Source of the DNA: Chitinophaga pinensis
GTDB taxonomy: Bacteria > Bacteroidota > Bacteroidia > UKL13-3
DNA: 64,000 bases
Assembly (NCBI GenBank): GCA_945861965.1
Contig: CAMAWM010000009.1
Span: 1-64,000 of the forward strand
Direction of reading: 5' to 3'
The position numbers and the translations under genes are program-made. A model generated the notes under the pieces. That model ran no database searches. It saw nothing but the letters and a program-made list of their open reading frames with translations, and had not been told where the DNA came from. Below, one piece after another: positions 27,769 to 36,575 of the stretch. Numbering within the stretch: the stretch's first letter is position 1; each line of letters begins with the position of its first letter.

Positions 27769-28866
27769 TTACACATTAAATTTAAAGTGCAAAACATCGC
27801 CATCTTTAACAAGATATTCTTTGCCTTCCATACGCAAAGCACCGGCTTCTCGACAACCTGATTCCGATTCGTATTTTTTATAATCTTCAAATGCAATGGT
27901 TTCGGCTTTGATAAAGCCACGCTCAAAATCGGTATGAATAACTCCAGCTGCTCCTGGCGCTTTTGTTCCATCGGTTATTGTCCAAGCTCTAACTTCAACT
28001 ACACCTGCAGTAAAATAAGTGATAAGATTTAATAGTTTATATGCCGATTTAATAAGTTTAGAAACTCCAGATTCTGTCAAACCCAAGTCGTTTAAAAATA
28101 ACATTCGCTCTTCGTAAGTTTCCAATTGTGTAATTTCACTTTCGATTTCCGCGCTAATAATTAAAACTTCTGCATTTTCATTGGCAACGTTTTCTTTTAC
28201 TAATTGCACATACTTATTTCCATTTGCTACGCTTGCTTCATCTACGTTGCATACATACATAACAGGCTTTGCAGTAAGCAAAAACAAATCGGCAACATGT
28301 TCTTTATCTGTTTCGCTAACATCAATACTTCTTGCTGATTTTCCTTCTTCAAAATGAACCTTGTATTTCAGTAAAATTGTTTCCGCTTTTACTGCATCTT
28401 TATCTCCAGTTTTTGCAGCACGAGATACTTTTTGTAATTTTTTTTCTACCGAATCTAAATCCTTCAATTGCAATTCAGCGTCAATAATTTCTTTATCGCG
28501 AATTGGATTTACTGATCCGTCAACATGTATCACATTGTCGTTGTCAAAACAACGCAACACATGAATAATTGCATCTGTGTTTCGAATATTCCCTAAAAAT
28601 TGATTTCCTAATCCTTCTCCTTTGCTTGCGCCTTTTACCAATCCGGCAATGTCAACAATCTCAATAGTTGTAGGTATGATTTTTTGCGGAGAAACCAATT
28701 TTGCTAAATCATTCAACCGTTCATCAGGCACTGTAATTACACCAACATTTGGTTCTATTGTACAAAACGGAAAGTTTGCAGCTTGTGCTTTTGCATTGCT
28801 TAAGCAATTAAATAAAGTTGATTTTCCTACATTGGGCAAGCCCACAATTCCGCACTGTAATGACAT
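27769..28866 (-). CDS. ychF: Redox-regulated ATPase/GTPase YchF
   Basis: Universally conserved Obg-family P-loop protein that binds ribosomes and prefers ATP. The 365-aa protein starts MSLQCGIVGLPNVGKST (Walker A G9-T17), has NFPFCTIEPN (switch I), DIAGLVKGASKGEGLGNQFL (switch II), a coiled-coil insert (~115-160), and a C-terminal TGS domain with FTAGVVEVRAWTI and KEYLVKDGDVLHFKFNV. Length matches E. coli YchF. It is preceded by glmM on the same strand (65 bp), so the two may be cotranscribed. Confidence 0.97.
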   Translation of the reverse strand: MSLQCGIVGLPNVGKSTLFNCLSNAKAQAANFPFCTIEPNVGVITVPDERLNDLAKLVSPQKIIPTTIEIVDIAGLVKGASKGEGLGNQFLGNIRNTDAIIHVLRCFDNDNVIHVDGSVNPIRDKEIIDAELQLKDLDSVEKKLQKVSRAAKTGDKDAVKAETILLKYKVHFEEGKSARSIDVSETDKEHVADLFLLTAKPVMYVCNVDEASVANGNKYVQLVKENVANENAEVLIISAEIESEITQLETYEERMLFLNDLGLTESGVSKLIKSAYKLLNLITYFTAGVVEVRAWTITDGTKAPGAAGVIHTDFERGFIKAETIAFEDYKKYESESGCREAGALRMEGKEYLVKDGDVLHFKFNV

Positions 28867-28931
28867 GTTTAAATTTTAATTTGTTGATGATTTATTTTGA
28901 ATTCATTTTTAATTTAATAAACTTCTAAAAG

Positions 28932-30341
28932 TTAAATTAAATGTTTGATATCCATTATCATTTTTTCGGCTAAGTGCTTAGCGGTTGATTCGCTTGCGCT
29001 TTCTGCATAGATACGGATGATAGGTTCTGTATTTGATTTTCTTAGATGAACCCACTCTTTTTCAAATTCTATTTTCAATCCATCTGTTGAATTCAATGGT
29101 TGTTTTTTGTATTTTTCTTTTAGTTTTATAAATAACTCGTCAATATTTATCGAATCGTCTAAATCAATTTTCTTTTTCGCAATAAAATAATTTGGATAAG
29201 ACGCACGTAACATGGAACAAATTTTATTGCTTTTGGCTAAGTGTGATAAAAACAATGCTATTCCAACCATCGCGTCACGACCATAATGCAATGCAGGATA
29301 AATAATTCCACCATTGCCTTCGCCTCCAATTACAGAATGTGTTTCTTTCATTTCGTTTACCACATTCACTTCGCCAACTGCACTTGCGCTATAACTTGCG
29401 TTGTTTTTTTCTGCAATATCTGCCAAAGCACGAGTTGAAGAAAGATTAGAAACAGTGTGTTTTTTAAGATGTAACTTTTTCAATTCCGCATCCGAAATAT
29501 TTTTTAAAACATAATCAGCGATAGAAACCAAAGTATATTCTTCGCCAAACAAACTACCGTCTTCGCTTACCAAAGCCAGTCTATCAACATCGGGATCAAC
29601 AGCAATTCCTAAATCAGCACCTACTCTTTTAACTTCTGCCGAAATGGTTGAAAGGTTTTCGGGTAATGGTTCCGGATTGTGCGGAAATTTTCCATCAGGA
29701 GTACAATAAAGTTCAACGATGTCATCAACGCCCAATGCTTTTAATAACATGGGAACTGCAATTCCGCCCGAAGAGTTTACTGCATCAACTACTATTTTAA
29801 ATTTCTTTTCTTTGATTGCATTCACATCAACCAAATCCAATTTTAGAATTTCGTCAATATGCTTTTTTATATACTCATTGCTTTCAGTAATTTTTCCGAG
29901 CGTGTCAACTTCTGCAAAAACAATTTCGCCACTTTCAGCAAGTGCTAAAACTTTTTTCCCAAATGCATCCGAAATAAATTCACCAGAAGAATTTAATAAC
30001 TTTAAAGCATTCCATTGTTTTGGATTATGACTAGCGGTTAAAATAATTCCACCTTGAGCATTCTCCATCATCACAGCCATTTCAACTGTTGGTGTAGTTG
30101 ATAATCCTAAATCCAGCACATCAATTCCCAATCCAGATAATGTTGCCGAAACCAATCGATTTAACATGTCTCCACTTAGTCTTGCGTCTCTGCCAAGAAC
30201 AATTTTGCAGTTTTTGTGTTTGCCTTTTATAAGTGAGCCAAATGCAGAAGTATATTTTACAATATCAATTGGAGTTAGTGAATCGCCTGCTTTTCCACCA
30301 ATTGTACCACGAATTCCAGAAATAGATTTAATGAGTGTCAA
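28932..30341 (-). CDS. glmM: Phosphoglucosamine mutase (alpha-phosphohexomutase)
   Basis: Interconverts glucosamine-6- and glucosamine-1-phosphate on the way to UDP-GlcNAc. The 469-aa protein has SGIRGTIGG at the start, catalytic phosphoserine S104 in TASHNPKQW, the Mg2+ loop DPDVDRLAL (D249, D251, D253), the sugar-binding loop GGEGNGGIIYP at ~335 and the phosphate-binding RKSNTEPIIRIYAES near the end. A phosphoglucomutase/phosphomannomutase is the alternative; the GEGNGG loop fits GlmM-type proteins of Bacteroidota. The ATG at 30341 immediately precedes the conserved start. Confidence 0.9.
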   Translation of the reverse strand: MTLIKSISGIRGTIGGKAGDSLTPIDIVKYTSAFGSLIKGKHKNCKIVLGRDARLSGDMLNRLVSATLSGLGIDVLDLGLSTTPTVEMAVMMENAQGGIILTASHNPKQWNALKLLNSSGEFISDAFGKKVLALAESGEIVFAEVDTLGKITESNEYIKKHIDEILKLDLVDVNAIKEKKFKIVVDAVNSSGGIAVPMLLKALGVDDIVELYCTPDGKFPHNPEPLPENLSTISAEVKRVGADLGIAVDPDVDRLALVSEDGSLFGEEYTLVSIADYVLKNISDAELKKLHLKKHTVSNLSSTRALADIAEKNNASYSASAVGEVNVVNEMKETHSVIGGEGNGGIIYPALHYGRDAMVGIALFLSHLAKSNKICSMLRASYPNYFIAKKKIDLDDSINIDELFIKLKEKYKKQPLNSTDGLKIEFEKEWVHLRKSNTEPIIRIYAESASESTAKHLAEKMIMDIKHLI

Positions 30342-30366
30342 ATTTTAATTTAATAATTTTAGTGTG

Positions 30367-30374
30367 CAAAAGTA
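30367..30374 (-). promoter_or_regulatory. -7 promoter element of glmM
   Basis: On the minus strand TACTTTTG exactly matches TAnnTTTG, 25 bases upstream of the glmM ATG. No clear -33 element at the usual spacing. Confidence 0.4.
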
Positions 30375-30483
30375 ATGTATTTAAGCCAATTGAATCAGCT
30401 CAATTTGACTAATGAATATCAACATTTACTCGCAACTGTACATGAAAAGCGATTTCATTTTGTAAGCAATGCAAATACAATCC

Positions 30484-31611
30484 TTAAATCAGAGATTTGT
30501 AAAGGTTTATTATTTCTGAGCTAATTTTTTCAGCATTAAATTTTTCCGCTTGTTCCAACCCGTTTTTAATACAATTTCCTCTAAGTGTCGTATCTGAAAT
30601 TATCCTGTTTATTAAGCCAGCAAGCTGCTTATCGTCTTTTGTATCCATCTGTAAACATGCATTTCCACCAACTTCTGGCAAGGATGAAGTGTTAGAAATA
30701 ATAGTTGGCGTTCCGCATCGCATTGACTCCAAAACGGGAATGCCAAATCCTTCAAATTCTGAAATGTAAACTGAACAAATTGCAGATTGATAAAGTGATG
30801 GCAATTCTGTTTTTTCAAAATAAGGAATAAAAACAACTCTATCTGCCAACTTGTTTTTAGAAATATACCTTTTTATTTTATTTACATAATCGCTTTGGTT
30901 TCCGGCAAGCACAATTTTAACAGATTTGTCTTCAATTTTCCCAATTGATTTTACGAGTGTCAACTGATTTTTTCGTTCTTCAATTGTTCCAACCGATAAA
31001 ATATATTTTTCAGAAAGTCCGTATTTTCGTTTAACAATGTTGCAAAATTCAACATCCATTTTATTATTAAATACTTCATCGCAATTCTGGTAAATCACGT
31101 TAATTTTAGAGCTGCTAATTCCAAAAAAATCTACACTATCAGATTTGGTTTGCTGGCTCACACTAATAACGGAATCAGCATTTTGTGCGGCTCGTCTAAA
31201 TTTCTTTTTGTAAATCCGTTTGTCAATAAAATTATAGTATTGAGGGAAGCGCAAAAAAATTAAATCGTGAATTGTTACCACAGATTTTACAGTACTTTCT
31301 GCAATTCTATGCGGCAACTCATTGCTTAATCCATGAAACAGATCAATCTTGTGTTTTTCTAAGATTTTGGTTAGCCAAATACTTCTCCATGTGGCTGGGA
31401 ATTTTTTATGAATGAATTTTTCAGGGGTAATTATTTTAACATTTTCTTGATGAGTAAAATAATTCTTGAATCTATTGCTTACGCGTGGAGTAAATAAATA
31501 GTATTCGTTTTCGGGATAAAATTTTATTAGGGACGAGATTACAAATCGACTGTAGTTTCCCAAGCCGGTCGAATTATTAAAAGCTCTTTTGGCATCAAAC
31601 CCTATTTTCAT
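30484..31611 (-). CDS. GT4-family glycosyltransferase
   Basis: A 375-aa GT-B-fold enzyme. The N-terminal domain shows GLGNYSRFVISSL and LFHGLSNELPHR; the C-terminal nucleotide-binding domain has YILSVGTIEERKNQLTLVKS, SVYISEFEGFGIPVLESMRCGTPTIISN and SSLPEVGGNACLQMD, with the E-x7-E motif in EFEGFGIPVLE. It probably adds a sugar (often mannose) from an NDP donor to a lipid-linked or surface glycan. It starts 5 bases after the dapD stop, so it is in dapD's operon by position though not by pathway. Confidence 0.9.
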   Translation of the reverse strand: MKIGFDAKRAFNNSTGLGNYSRFVISSLIKFYPENEYYLFTPRVSNRFKNYFTHQENVKIITPEKFIHKKFPATWRSIWLTKILEKHKIDLFHGLSNELPHRIAESTVKSVVTIHDLIFLRFPQYYNFIDKRIYKKKFRRAAQNADSVISVSQQTKSDSVDFFGISSSKINVIYQNCDEVFNNKMDVEFCNIVKRKYGLSEKYILSVGTIEERKNQLTLVKSIGKIEDKSVKIVLAGNQSDYVNKIKRYISKNKLADRVVFIPYFEKTELPSLYQSAICSVYISEFEGFGIPVLESMRCGTPTIISNTSSLPEVGGNACLQMDTKDDKQLAGLINRIISDTTLRGNCIKNGLEQAEKFNAEKISSEIINLYKSLI

Positions 31612-31616
31612 TTTTA

Positions 31617-32429
31617 TTACACAGCTACATTATACTCTCTCAATGCTTCGTTCAACGAAGTTTTTGTATTGGTCGATTCTTTTCTTTGTCCAATTATCAA
31701 TGCGCAAGGAACTTGAAAATCTCCAGCAGCAAATTTCTTGGTATAACTTCCAGGAATAACAACAGATCTTGAAGGAACCACGCCTTTATATTCTTTAGGT
31801 TCAGATCCCGTTACATCAATAATTTTAGTGCTCATTGTAATAGTTACTCCCGCACCAAGCACAGCCTCTTTTTCAATTCGAACGCCCTCAACTACAATAC
31901 ATCTTGAACCAATAAAACAATTGTCTTCAACAATTACAGGCGCTGCTTGAATGGGCTCTAAAACTCCGCCAATTCCAACCCCACCGCTTAAATGAACATT
32001 TTTTCCGATTTGTGCGCAGCTTCCTACTGTAGCCCAAGTATCCACCATCGCTCCTTCGTCAACATAAGCGCCAATGTTTACATACGATGGCATTAATATA
32101 ACACCGCGCTGCAAAAAAGATCCATATCGAGCAATAGCATGAGGAACTACTCTAACGCCAAGTTCGGCATAATTGGTTTTGAGTTTCATTTTATCGTAAA
32201 ACTCCATTGGACCAGCATGAAATGTTTCCATTTTTTGAATAGGGAAATACAATATAACTGCCTTTTTTACCCATTCGTTTACTTGCCAACCAGATGCTGT
32301 TGGCTCTGCAGTTCTAAGTTTTCCTTTGTCAAGCAATTCTATCACTTCATTGATTGCTATTTGAGTAGATTTCTCGCTAAGCAATTCTCTATTGTCCCAA
32401 GCTTGTTCTATAATTTGTTGTAATTTCAT
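31617..32429 (-). CDS. dapD: 2,3,4,5-tetrahydropyridine-2,6-dicarboxylate N-succinyltransferase DapD
   Basis: Succinylates tetrahydrodipicolinate in the lysine/diaminopimelate pathway. From the ATG at 32429 the protein is 270 aa, the normal DapD length, starting MKLQQIIEQAWDNRELL. A longer open frame to 32642 would run back through a terminator hairpin and is rejected. The left-handed beta-helix hexapeptides are clear (GVILMPSYVNIGAYVDEGAM, VHLSGGVGIGGVLEP, CFIGSRCIVVEGVRI) and the conserved end is present. It leads the operon with the GT4 gene. Confidence 0.95.
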   Translation of the reverse strand: MKLQQIIEQAWDNRELLSEKSTQIAINEVIELLDKGKLRTAEPTASGWQVNEWVKKAVILYFPIQKMETFHAGPMEFYDKMKLKTNYAELGVRVVPHAIARYGSFLQRGVILMPSYVNIGAYVDEGAMVDTWATVGSCAQIGKNVHLSGGVGIGGVLEPIQAAPVIVEDNCFIGSRCIVVEGVRIEKEAVLGAGVTITMSTKIIDVTGSEPKEYKGVVPSRSVVIPGSYTKKFAAGDFQVPCALIIGQRKESTNTKTSLNEALREYNVAV

Positions 32430-32450
32430 GGCTTCAATGATAGTTAAAAT

Positions 32451-32479
32451 AAAAAAACCTCGCAATTTTACGAGGTTTA
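32451..32479 (-). terminator. Intrinsic terminator after the lipoprotein gene
   Basis: Stem AACCTCG/CGAGGTT (about 32457-32463 with 32472-32478) is followed, on the minus strand, by a run of T. It lies between the lipoprotein gene (stop 32527) and dapD, separating their transcripts. The CCTCG...CGAGG core recurs in two other terminators of this window. Confidence 0.75.
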
Positions 32480-32526
32480 ATTTGGGTGCAAATAAAATTT
32501 GCGAAAGAGGGAAACATTTTATGTAC

Positions 32527-33120
32527 TTAAGGAAAAGTAATGGTACTTTGTTGATTACATTTAATTGTTCCTGAATAACTTTTATCAATCGGAGTTGTAG
32601 TAAATCCGCTAATTTGAAGCACGCGTGCAGTGTAATTTCCAAGAGGCAAATTTACCAATGATTTAGGCGCACCAGCGGCTACATCAAAAACCAAAACGCC
32701 ATTATAATATACATGATATGGATCGGGCGAAATGTTTAAAAAACTCAATGTTCCGGTACTTATTAATACAGATGAAGCCGTATCACTTCCGTTGACTGTA
32801 ATTGCTACAGGTGTTTTTGTTTTGCCGTTATAATTGTTTTGACATCCTTTGCTAGCAAGCCAATAATAAACAGAAATTGGAATTTTTGAAAAAGTTACAT
32901 AACCAAAAGTGTCAGACATCTGAGAAGCAACTAAATTAGTTTTGTTTGTGAAATCAGCTTGGCTTTTGAACAACTCAACCAATGTCGAAGTCATCGCTTT
33001 GTTAAGATTATTAACTAATTTAATTTTTAAACTGCCAGTTGGCACTTCATTGCTTTCGTCTTTGTTGCAATTTGTAAAGCCCAAGGATAAACAGGCAAGC
33101 AGGAAAAATATTTTATTCAT
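32527..33120 (-). CDS. Lipoprotein of unknown function with beta-sandwich-like repeats
   Basis: A 197-aa lipoprotein: signal MNKIFFLLACLSLGFTNC with lipobox GFTNC (C18). The mature part starts with an acidic linker and then has two beta-rich halves: GSLKIKLVNNLNKAMTSTLVELF, typical of carboxypeptidase-regulatory/Cna-B-like folds, and VLISTGTLSFLNISPDPYHVYYNG with LPLGNYTARVLQ. Likely exposed in the periplasm or on the surface; ligand unknown. An in-frame ATG at 33174 is rejected because the lipoprotein signal starts at 33120. It stands alone between two terminators. Confidence 0.75.
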   Translation of the reverse strand: MNKIFFLLACLSLGFTNCNKDESNEVPTGSLKIKLVNNLNKAMTSTLVELFKSQADFTNKTNLVASQMSDTFGYVTFSKIPISVYYWLASKGCQNNYNGKTKTPVAITVNGSDTASSVLISTGTLSFLNISPDPYHVYYNGVLVFDVAAGAPKSLVNLPLGNYTARVLQISGFTTTPIDKSYSGTIKCNQQSTITFP

Positions 33121-33215
33121 TTTTTTTAATTTTATAAAACTGACGCAATGTAATTTTTCTAAAGAAAAAAACAAAATCCAGATTGATTTAATGGGTTTTT
33201 CGATAGCTGTAAATA

Positions 33216-33243
33216 AAAAAACCTCGCAGAATTGCGAGGTTTT
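33216..33243 (-). terminator. Intrinsic terminator after tRNA-Arg(TCT)
   Basis: Ten-base stem AAACCTCGCA/TGCGAGGTTT (33219-33228 with 33233-33242) with a 4-base loop. On the minus strand the T-tract follows directly, just past the tRNA 3' end. Confidence 0.85.
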
Positions 33244-33244
33244 G

Positions 33245-33318
33245 TAGTCCCTGAAGGGCTCGAACCTTCGACCTACGGTTTAGAAAACCGTTGCTCTATC
33301 CAGCTGAGCTAAGAGACC
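33245..33318 (-). tRNA. tRNA-Arg, anticodon TCT
   Basis: On the minus strand a full cloverleaf can be drawn: acceptor GGTCTCT/AGGGACT (with two G-U pairs), D arm GCTCAGCTGGATAGAGC, anticodon arm ACGGT-TTTCTAA-ACCGT giving TCT (reads AGA/AGG), and T arm with GGTTCGAGCCC. The 3' CCA is not encoded. It has its own promoter and terminator and is monocistronic. Confidence 0.95.
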
Positions 33319-33332
33319 AATTTTTTGAGGTG

Positions 33333-33364
33333 CAAAGAAAATTTATTTTTCCACTTTTGCCAAA
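33333..33364 (-). promoter_or_regulatory. Promoter of tRNA-Arg(TCT)
   Basis: Minus strand: TTTG (33361-33364) and TTTCTTTG (33333-33340) are 20 bases apart, a -33/-7 pair with one mismatch to TAnnTTTG, ending 14 bases before the tRNA 5' end. Confidence 0.45.
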
Positions 33365-33412
33365 AACATTTTTAGTATTAAATAATCTGCATTAATTTGA
33401 AGTTGTAAAACG

Positions 33413-35332
33413 ATGATTCAGCAAAGTAAAATAGAAGAGATTATCAATGCGGCTTCCATTGATCAAGTAATTGGCGATTATATTCGATTGAAGAAAAGAG
33501 GTGCTAATTTACTTGGTTTGTGCCCTTTCCATTCAGAAAAAACGCCTTCGTTTACAGTAAGTCCAAGCAAAGGGATTTACAAATGTTTTGGTTGTGGCAA
33601 GGCGGGAAATGTGATAAATTTCATAATGGATCACGACAGCTTGGGCTACATTCCTGCATTGAAGTTTTTGGCTGAAAAATTTAACATCGAATGGCCTCAA
33701 CAAGATTTTGTAAACAGCGATGAAGCAAAGCTGCAACAAAACGAACGAGAAAGTTTACAAATATTAAACCATTGGGCTAACACTTATTTTCAGAACAATT
33801 TATTTGAAGTTGAAGAGGGTAAAAATATTGGTCTTTCTTATTTCGAAGAAAGAAATTTCAGACACGATATCATTAAAAAATTTCAATTAGGATTTGCACT
33901 TGACTCCTGGAATGCATTTTATGATGAAGCGCAAAAAAACCAATTTAACGAGGATATATTGTTTAGTTCTGGCTTGGTTAAAAAATCGGAAGATGGTAAA
34001 ATTTACGATGCGTATCGCGGAAGAGTTATTTTTCCGGTTCACAATATCAATGGAAAAGTAATTGCATTTGCTGGTAGATTTTTAAAACAAGATACCAAAT
34101 CGCCTAAATATGTAAACTCGCCAGAAACTTTGCTTTATTACAAAAGCAACGAATTATACGGATTGCATTTTGCTAAAAACGCCATTCGTCAAAATGATTT
34201 CACTTACCTAGTTGAAGGATATACGGATGTTATCAGCATGCATCAAGCCGGAGTTGAGAATGTAGTTGCATCAAGCGGAACATCCTTAACTGAAGGTCAA
34301 ATCAAACTAATAAAACGATTTACTGAAAATGTTACTGTGCTTTACGATGGCGATGCTGCAGGAATTAAAGCAAGTATTCGCGGAATTGATATGTTGCTCG
34401 AAAACGGATTGAATGTAAAAGTACTCTTATTCCCTGATGGAGAAGATCCTGACAGTTACAGCAACAAGGTAGGATTCGAGGCGTTCAACGATTATCTAAA
34501 AACAAAAGCACAAGATTTTATTTTTTTTAAATCAAGTTTAATGTTGGCTGATGCCGGAAAAGATCCGATTAAAAAAGCTGAACTCACCAAAGATATTGTC
34601 GGAAGTATTAGCAAAATTCCGGATGCTATAAAACGCGCAGTTTATATTAAAGAATGTTCTGTGTTGATGAGGGTGGATGAAAATATATTAATTGCTGAGT
34701 TGAACAAACTGCGCAAACAATTTATTATTCAAACTGAAAAAGACCAAGCATTTCAAGCGACAAATGAAAGTTCGCTAAAAGAAGATTTAAGCGAAATTTA
34801 TGAGCAACAATCTTTTGACACACAAGAAAGGGATTTGATTCGATTGTTATTGCATTATGCCAACAAGCCGATTGATGGATTTATGAATGCAGCGCATTAC
34901 TTATTGGATGAAATAAATAAAGATGAAATAGAAATTTCGCATCCTATAGTTGACGAGATTTTAAGCACTTTTAAAGTTGCGATTGAAGAGAAAACAATTC
35001 CCGAACAAAGTCATTTTACTCAACATTCAAATCCATTGGTTTCAGCATTGGCTGCAGATGTGTTGTCAGTAAAGCATGAAGTTAGTCCTGTTTGGGAAAA
35101 GCGATACGATATGCAAATGGACGAGCCTGGTTCAAATTACAAAAGCGATATTGATTCGGCATTGTTGCATTTAAAAATAAGGCATATTGATAAATTGTTA
35201 AGTGAAAACCAAAAAGAATTAGCAAAAGATTTAGATGACGAAAACCTTTTGCTTCATCAGCATGTGCATATTCATTTACTACAACGAAGAGCGGAATTGA
35301 CCATTAAAATCGGGACGGTCATTGTTCGTTAA
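33413..35332 (+). CDS. dnaG: DNA primase DnaG
   Basis: Makes RNA primers at the replication fork. The 639-aa protein has the N-terminal CHC2-type zinc finger (C37, H40, C58, C61 in GLCPFHSEKTPSF and YKCFGCGKAGN), the RNA polymerase core with YRGRVIFPVHNINGKVIAFAGR, and the Toprim motifs LVEGYTDVISMHQAG and VLYDGDAAGIKA followed by DGEDPDSY. The C-terminal helicase-binding region is divergent, as usual. It is not in the rpsU-dnaG-rpoD operon of other phyla. The ATG at 33413 is directly followed by conserved sequence. Confidence 0.97.
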   Translation: MIQQSKIEEIINAASIDQVIGDYIRLKKRGANLLGLCPFHSEKTPSFTVSPSKGIYKCFGCGKAGNVINFIMDHDSLGYIPALKFLAEKFNIEWPQQDFVNSDEAKLQQNERESLQILNHWANTYFQNNLFEVEEGKNIGLSYFEERNFRHDIIKKFQLGFALDSWNAFYDEAQKNQFNEDILFSSGLVKKSEDGKIYDAYRGRVIFPVHNINGKVIAFAGRFLKQDTKSPKYVNSPETLLYYKSNELYGLHFAKNAIRQNDFTYLVEGYTDVISMHQAGVENVVASSGTSLTEGQIKLIKRFTENVTVLYDGDAAGIKASIRGIDMLLENGLNVKVLLFPDGEDPDSYSNKVGFEAFNDYLKTKAQDFIFFKSSLMLADAGKDPIKKAELTKDIVGSISKIPDAIKRAVYIKECSVLMRVDENILIAELNKLRKQFIIQTEKDQAFQATNESSLKEDLSEIYEQQSFDTQERDLIRLLLHYANKPIDGFMNAAHYLLDEINKDEIEISHPIVDEILSTFKVAIEEKTIPEQSHFTQHSNPLVSALAADVLSVKHEVSPVWEKRYDMQMDEPGSNYKSDIDSALLHLKIRHIDKLLSENQKELAKDLDDENLLLHQHVHIHLLQRRAELTIKIGTVIVR

Positions 35333-35353
35333 AATACTCGTTTTCAAAATTAA

Positions 35354-35361
35354 TATCTTTG
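35354..35361 (+). promoter_or_regulatory. -7 promoter element of the saccharopine-dehydrogenase-like gene
   Basis: TATCTTTG matches TAnnTTTG exactly, 11 bases before the ATG at 35373. It falls between dnaG and this gene, so the latter can be expressed separately, with almost no leader. Confidence 0.5.
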
Positions 35362-35372
35362 CAATTTGATTT

Positions 35373-36569
35373 ATGAAAATAGGAATTATTAGAGAAGGCA
35401 AAACGCCACCGGATTTGCGAAGCCCACTTACTCCGCTGCAATGCGTAGAGTTGATGCAGCATTTCCCGGAAACTGAAATTGTAGTTCAGCCATCGGAATT
35501 CCGCTGTTTTAAAAATAGTGATTTTGAAAAAGTGGACATATCAATAAATGAAAACATTTCAGACTGTGATATTTTACTTGGAATAAAAGAAGTTCCGTCT
35601 GAAGAATTGATTGCAAACAAAACGTATTTATTTTTTTCTCATACAATCAAAAAACAACTTCACAATCGCAATTTATTGCGCAGCGTTTTAAAGAAAAACA
35701 TTACACTTATTGATTATGAAGTTTTGCAATGGGATGGCGGAAATCGCATTATTGGCTTTGGAAGATTTGCCGGAATTGTTGGTGCGCATTATGCACTTTT
35801 AATGTATGGAAAAAAATACGGCAGCTATCATTTAAACCCTGCACATATTTACAAAGATTACAATGAAATGTTGGGGCAATACCATGGATTAAGTTTGCCT
35901 GAAATGAAAATTATTTTGTGTGGCGATGGCAGAGTTGCTCATGGATGTATCGAACTTTTTAAGAAATTAAAAATTCATCATGTAAGTCAAGAAGAGTTTT
36001 TAGAAAACGATTACAATGAGCCCGTTTATGCGCAATTAAGAAGTGAAGATTATTACACTCGAAAAGATGGACACGAATGGGACAAGTCCGATTTTTATAA
36101 ACATCCTGATGATTACATAAGTTCATTTAAGCCGTATTATAAAAAAGCAGATGTAATGCTGAATGCAATTTTTTGGAAAGAAGGCGTCCCGAAATTTTTC
36201 AGCAACGAAGAAATGAAATCTGCAGATTTTAGAATTAAATTTATTTCGGATATAACCTGCGATATTCCAGGGCCGCTTCCATCAACACTTAGAAGCACCA
36301 CAATAGAAAATCCGTTTTATGGATACAATCCGTTTTTAGAAAAAGAAACTGCTCCATTTATAAAAGGTTCGATTGATGTGCAGGCAGTTGGGAATTTGCC
36401 ATGCGAGTTGCCTGTTGATGCTTCTGTTGAATTTGGCGAACAATTGTTGCGGCATGTTTTGCCTTGTCTTTTAGTTGAAGATAAAGAGAAAATACTACAC
36501 AATGCAACCATTGCAAAAGGAGGAGAGTTAATGGAAAAATATCATTACTTAACTGATTTTGTAGCATAA
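35373..36569 (+). CDS. Saccharopine/alanine dehydrogenase-like oxidoreductase
   Basis: A 398-aa protein of the alanine dehydrogenase/PNT N-terminal superfamily in the branch usually named NAD(P)-dependent saccharopine dehydrogenase (lysine-forming) in Bacteroidota. It starts MKIGIIREGKTPPDLRSPLTP, has IGFGRFAGIVGAHYAL at ~128-143, a Rossmann-like IILCGDGRVAHGCIELF at ~182, and SDITCDIPGPLPSTLRSTTIENPFYGY at ~290-318. Usual members make or use saccharopine; bacteria making lysine via DAP (dapD is present) do not need that route, so the true substrate may differ. The TPR lipoprotein gene follows 6 bases later. Confidence 0.75.
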   Translation: MKIGIIREGKTPPDLRSPLTPLQCVELMQHFPETEIVVQPSEFRCFKNSDFEKVDISINENISDCDILLGIKEVPSEELIANKTYLFFSHTIKKQLHNRNLLRSVLKKNITLIDYEVLQWDGGNRIIGFGRFAGIVGAHYALLMYGKKYGSYHLNPAHIYKDYNEMLGQYHGLSLPEMKIILCGDGRVAHGCIELFKKLKIHHVSQEEFLENDYNEPVYAQLRSEDYYTRKDGHEWDKSDFYKHPDDYISSFKPYYKKADVMLNAIFWKEGVPKFFSNEEMKSADFRIKFISDITCDIPGPLPSTLRSTTIENPFYGYNPFLEKETAPFIKGSIDVQAVGNLPCELPVDASVEFGEQLLRHVLPCLLVEDKEKILHNATIAKGGELMEKYHYLTDFVA

Positions 36570-36575
36570 TATCCA

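Noticed and set aside
32430..32642. N-terminal extension of dapD
   Set aside because: The extension crosses a terminator hairpin; normal DapD length (270 aa) begins at 32429.
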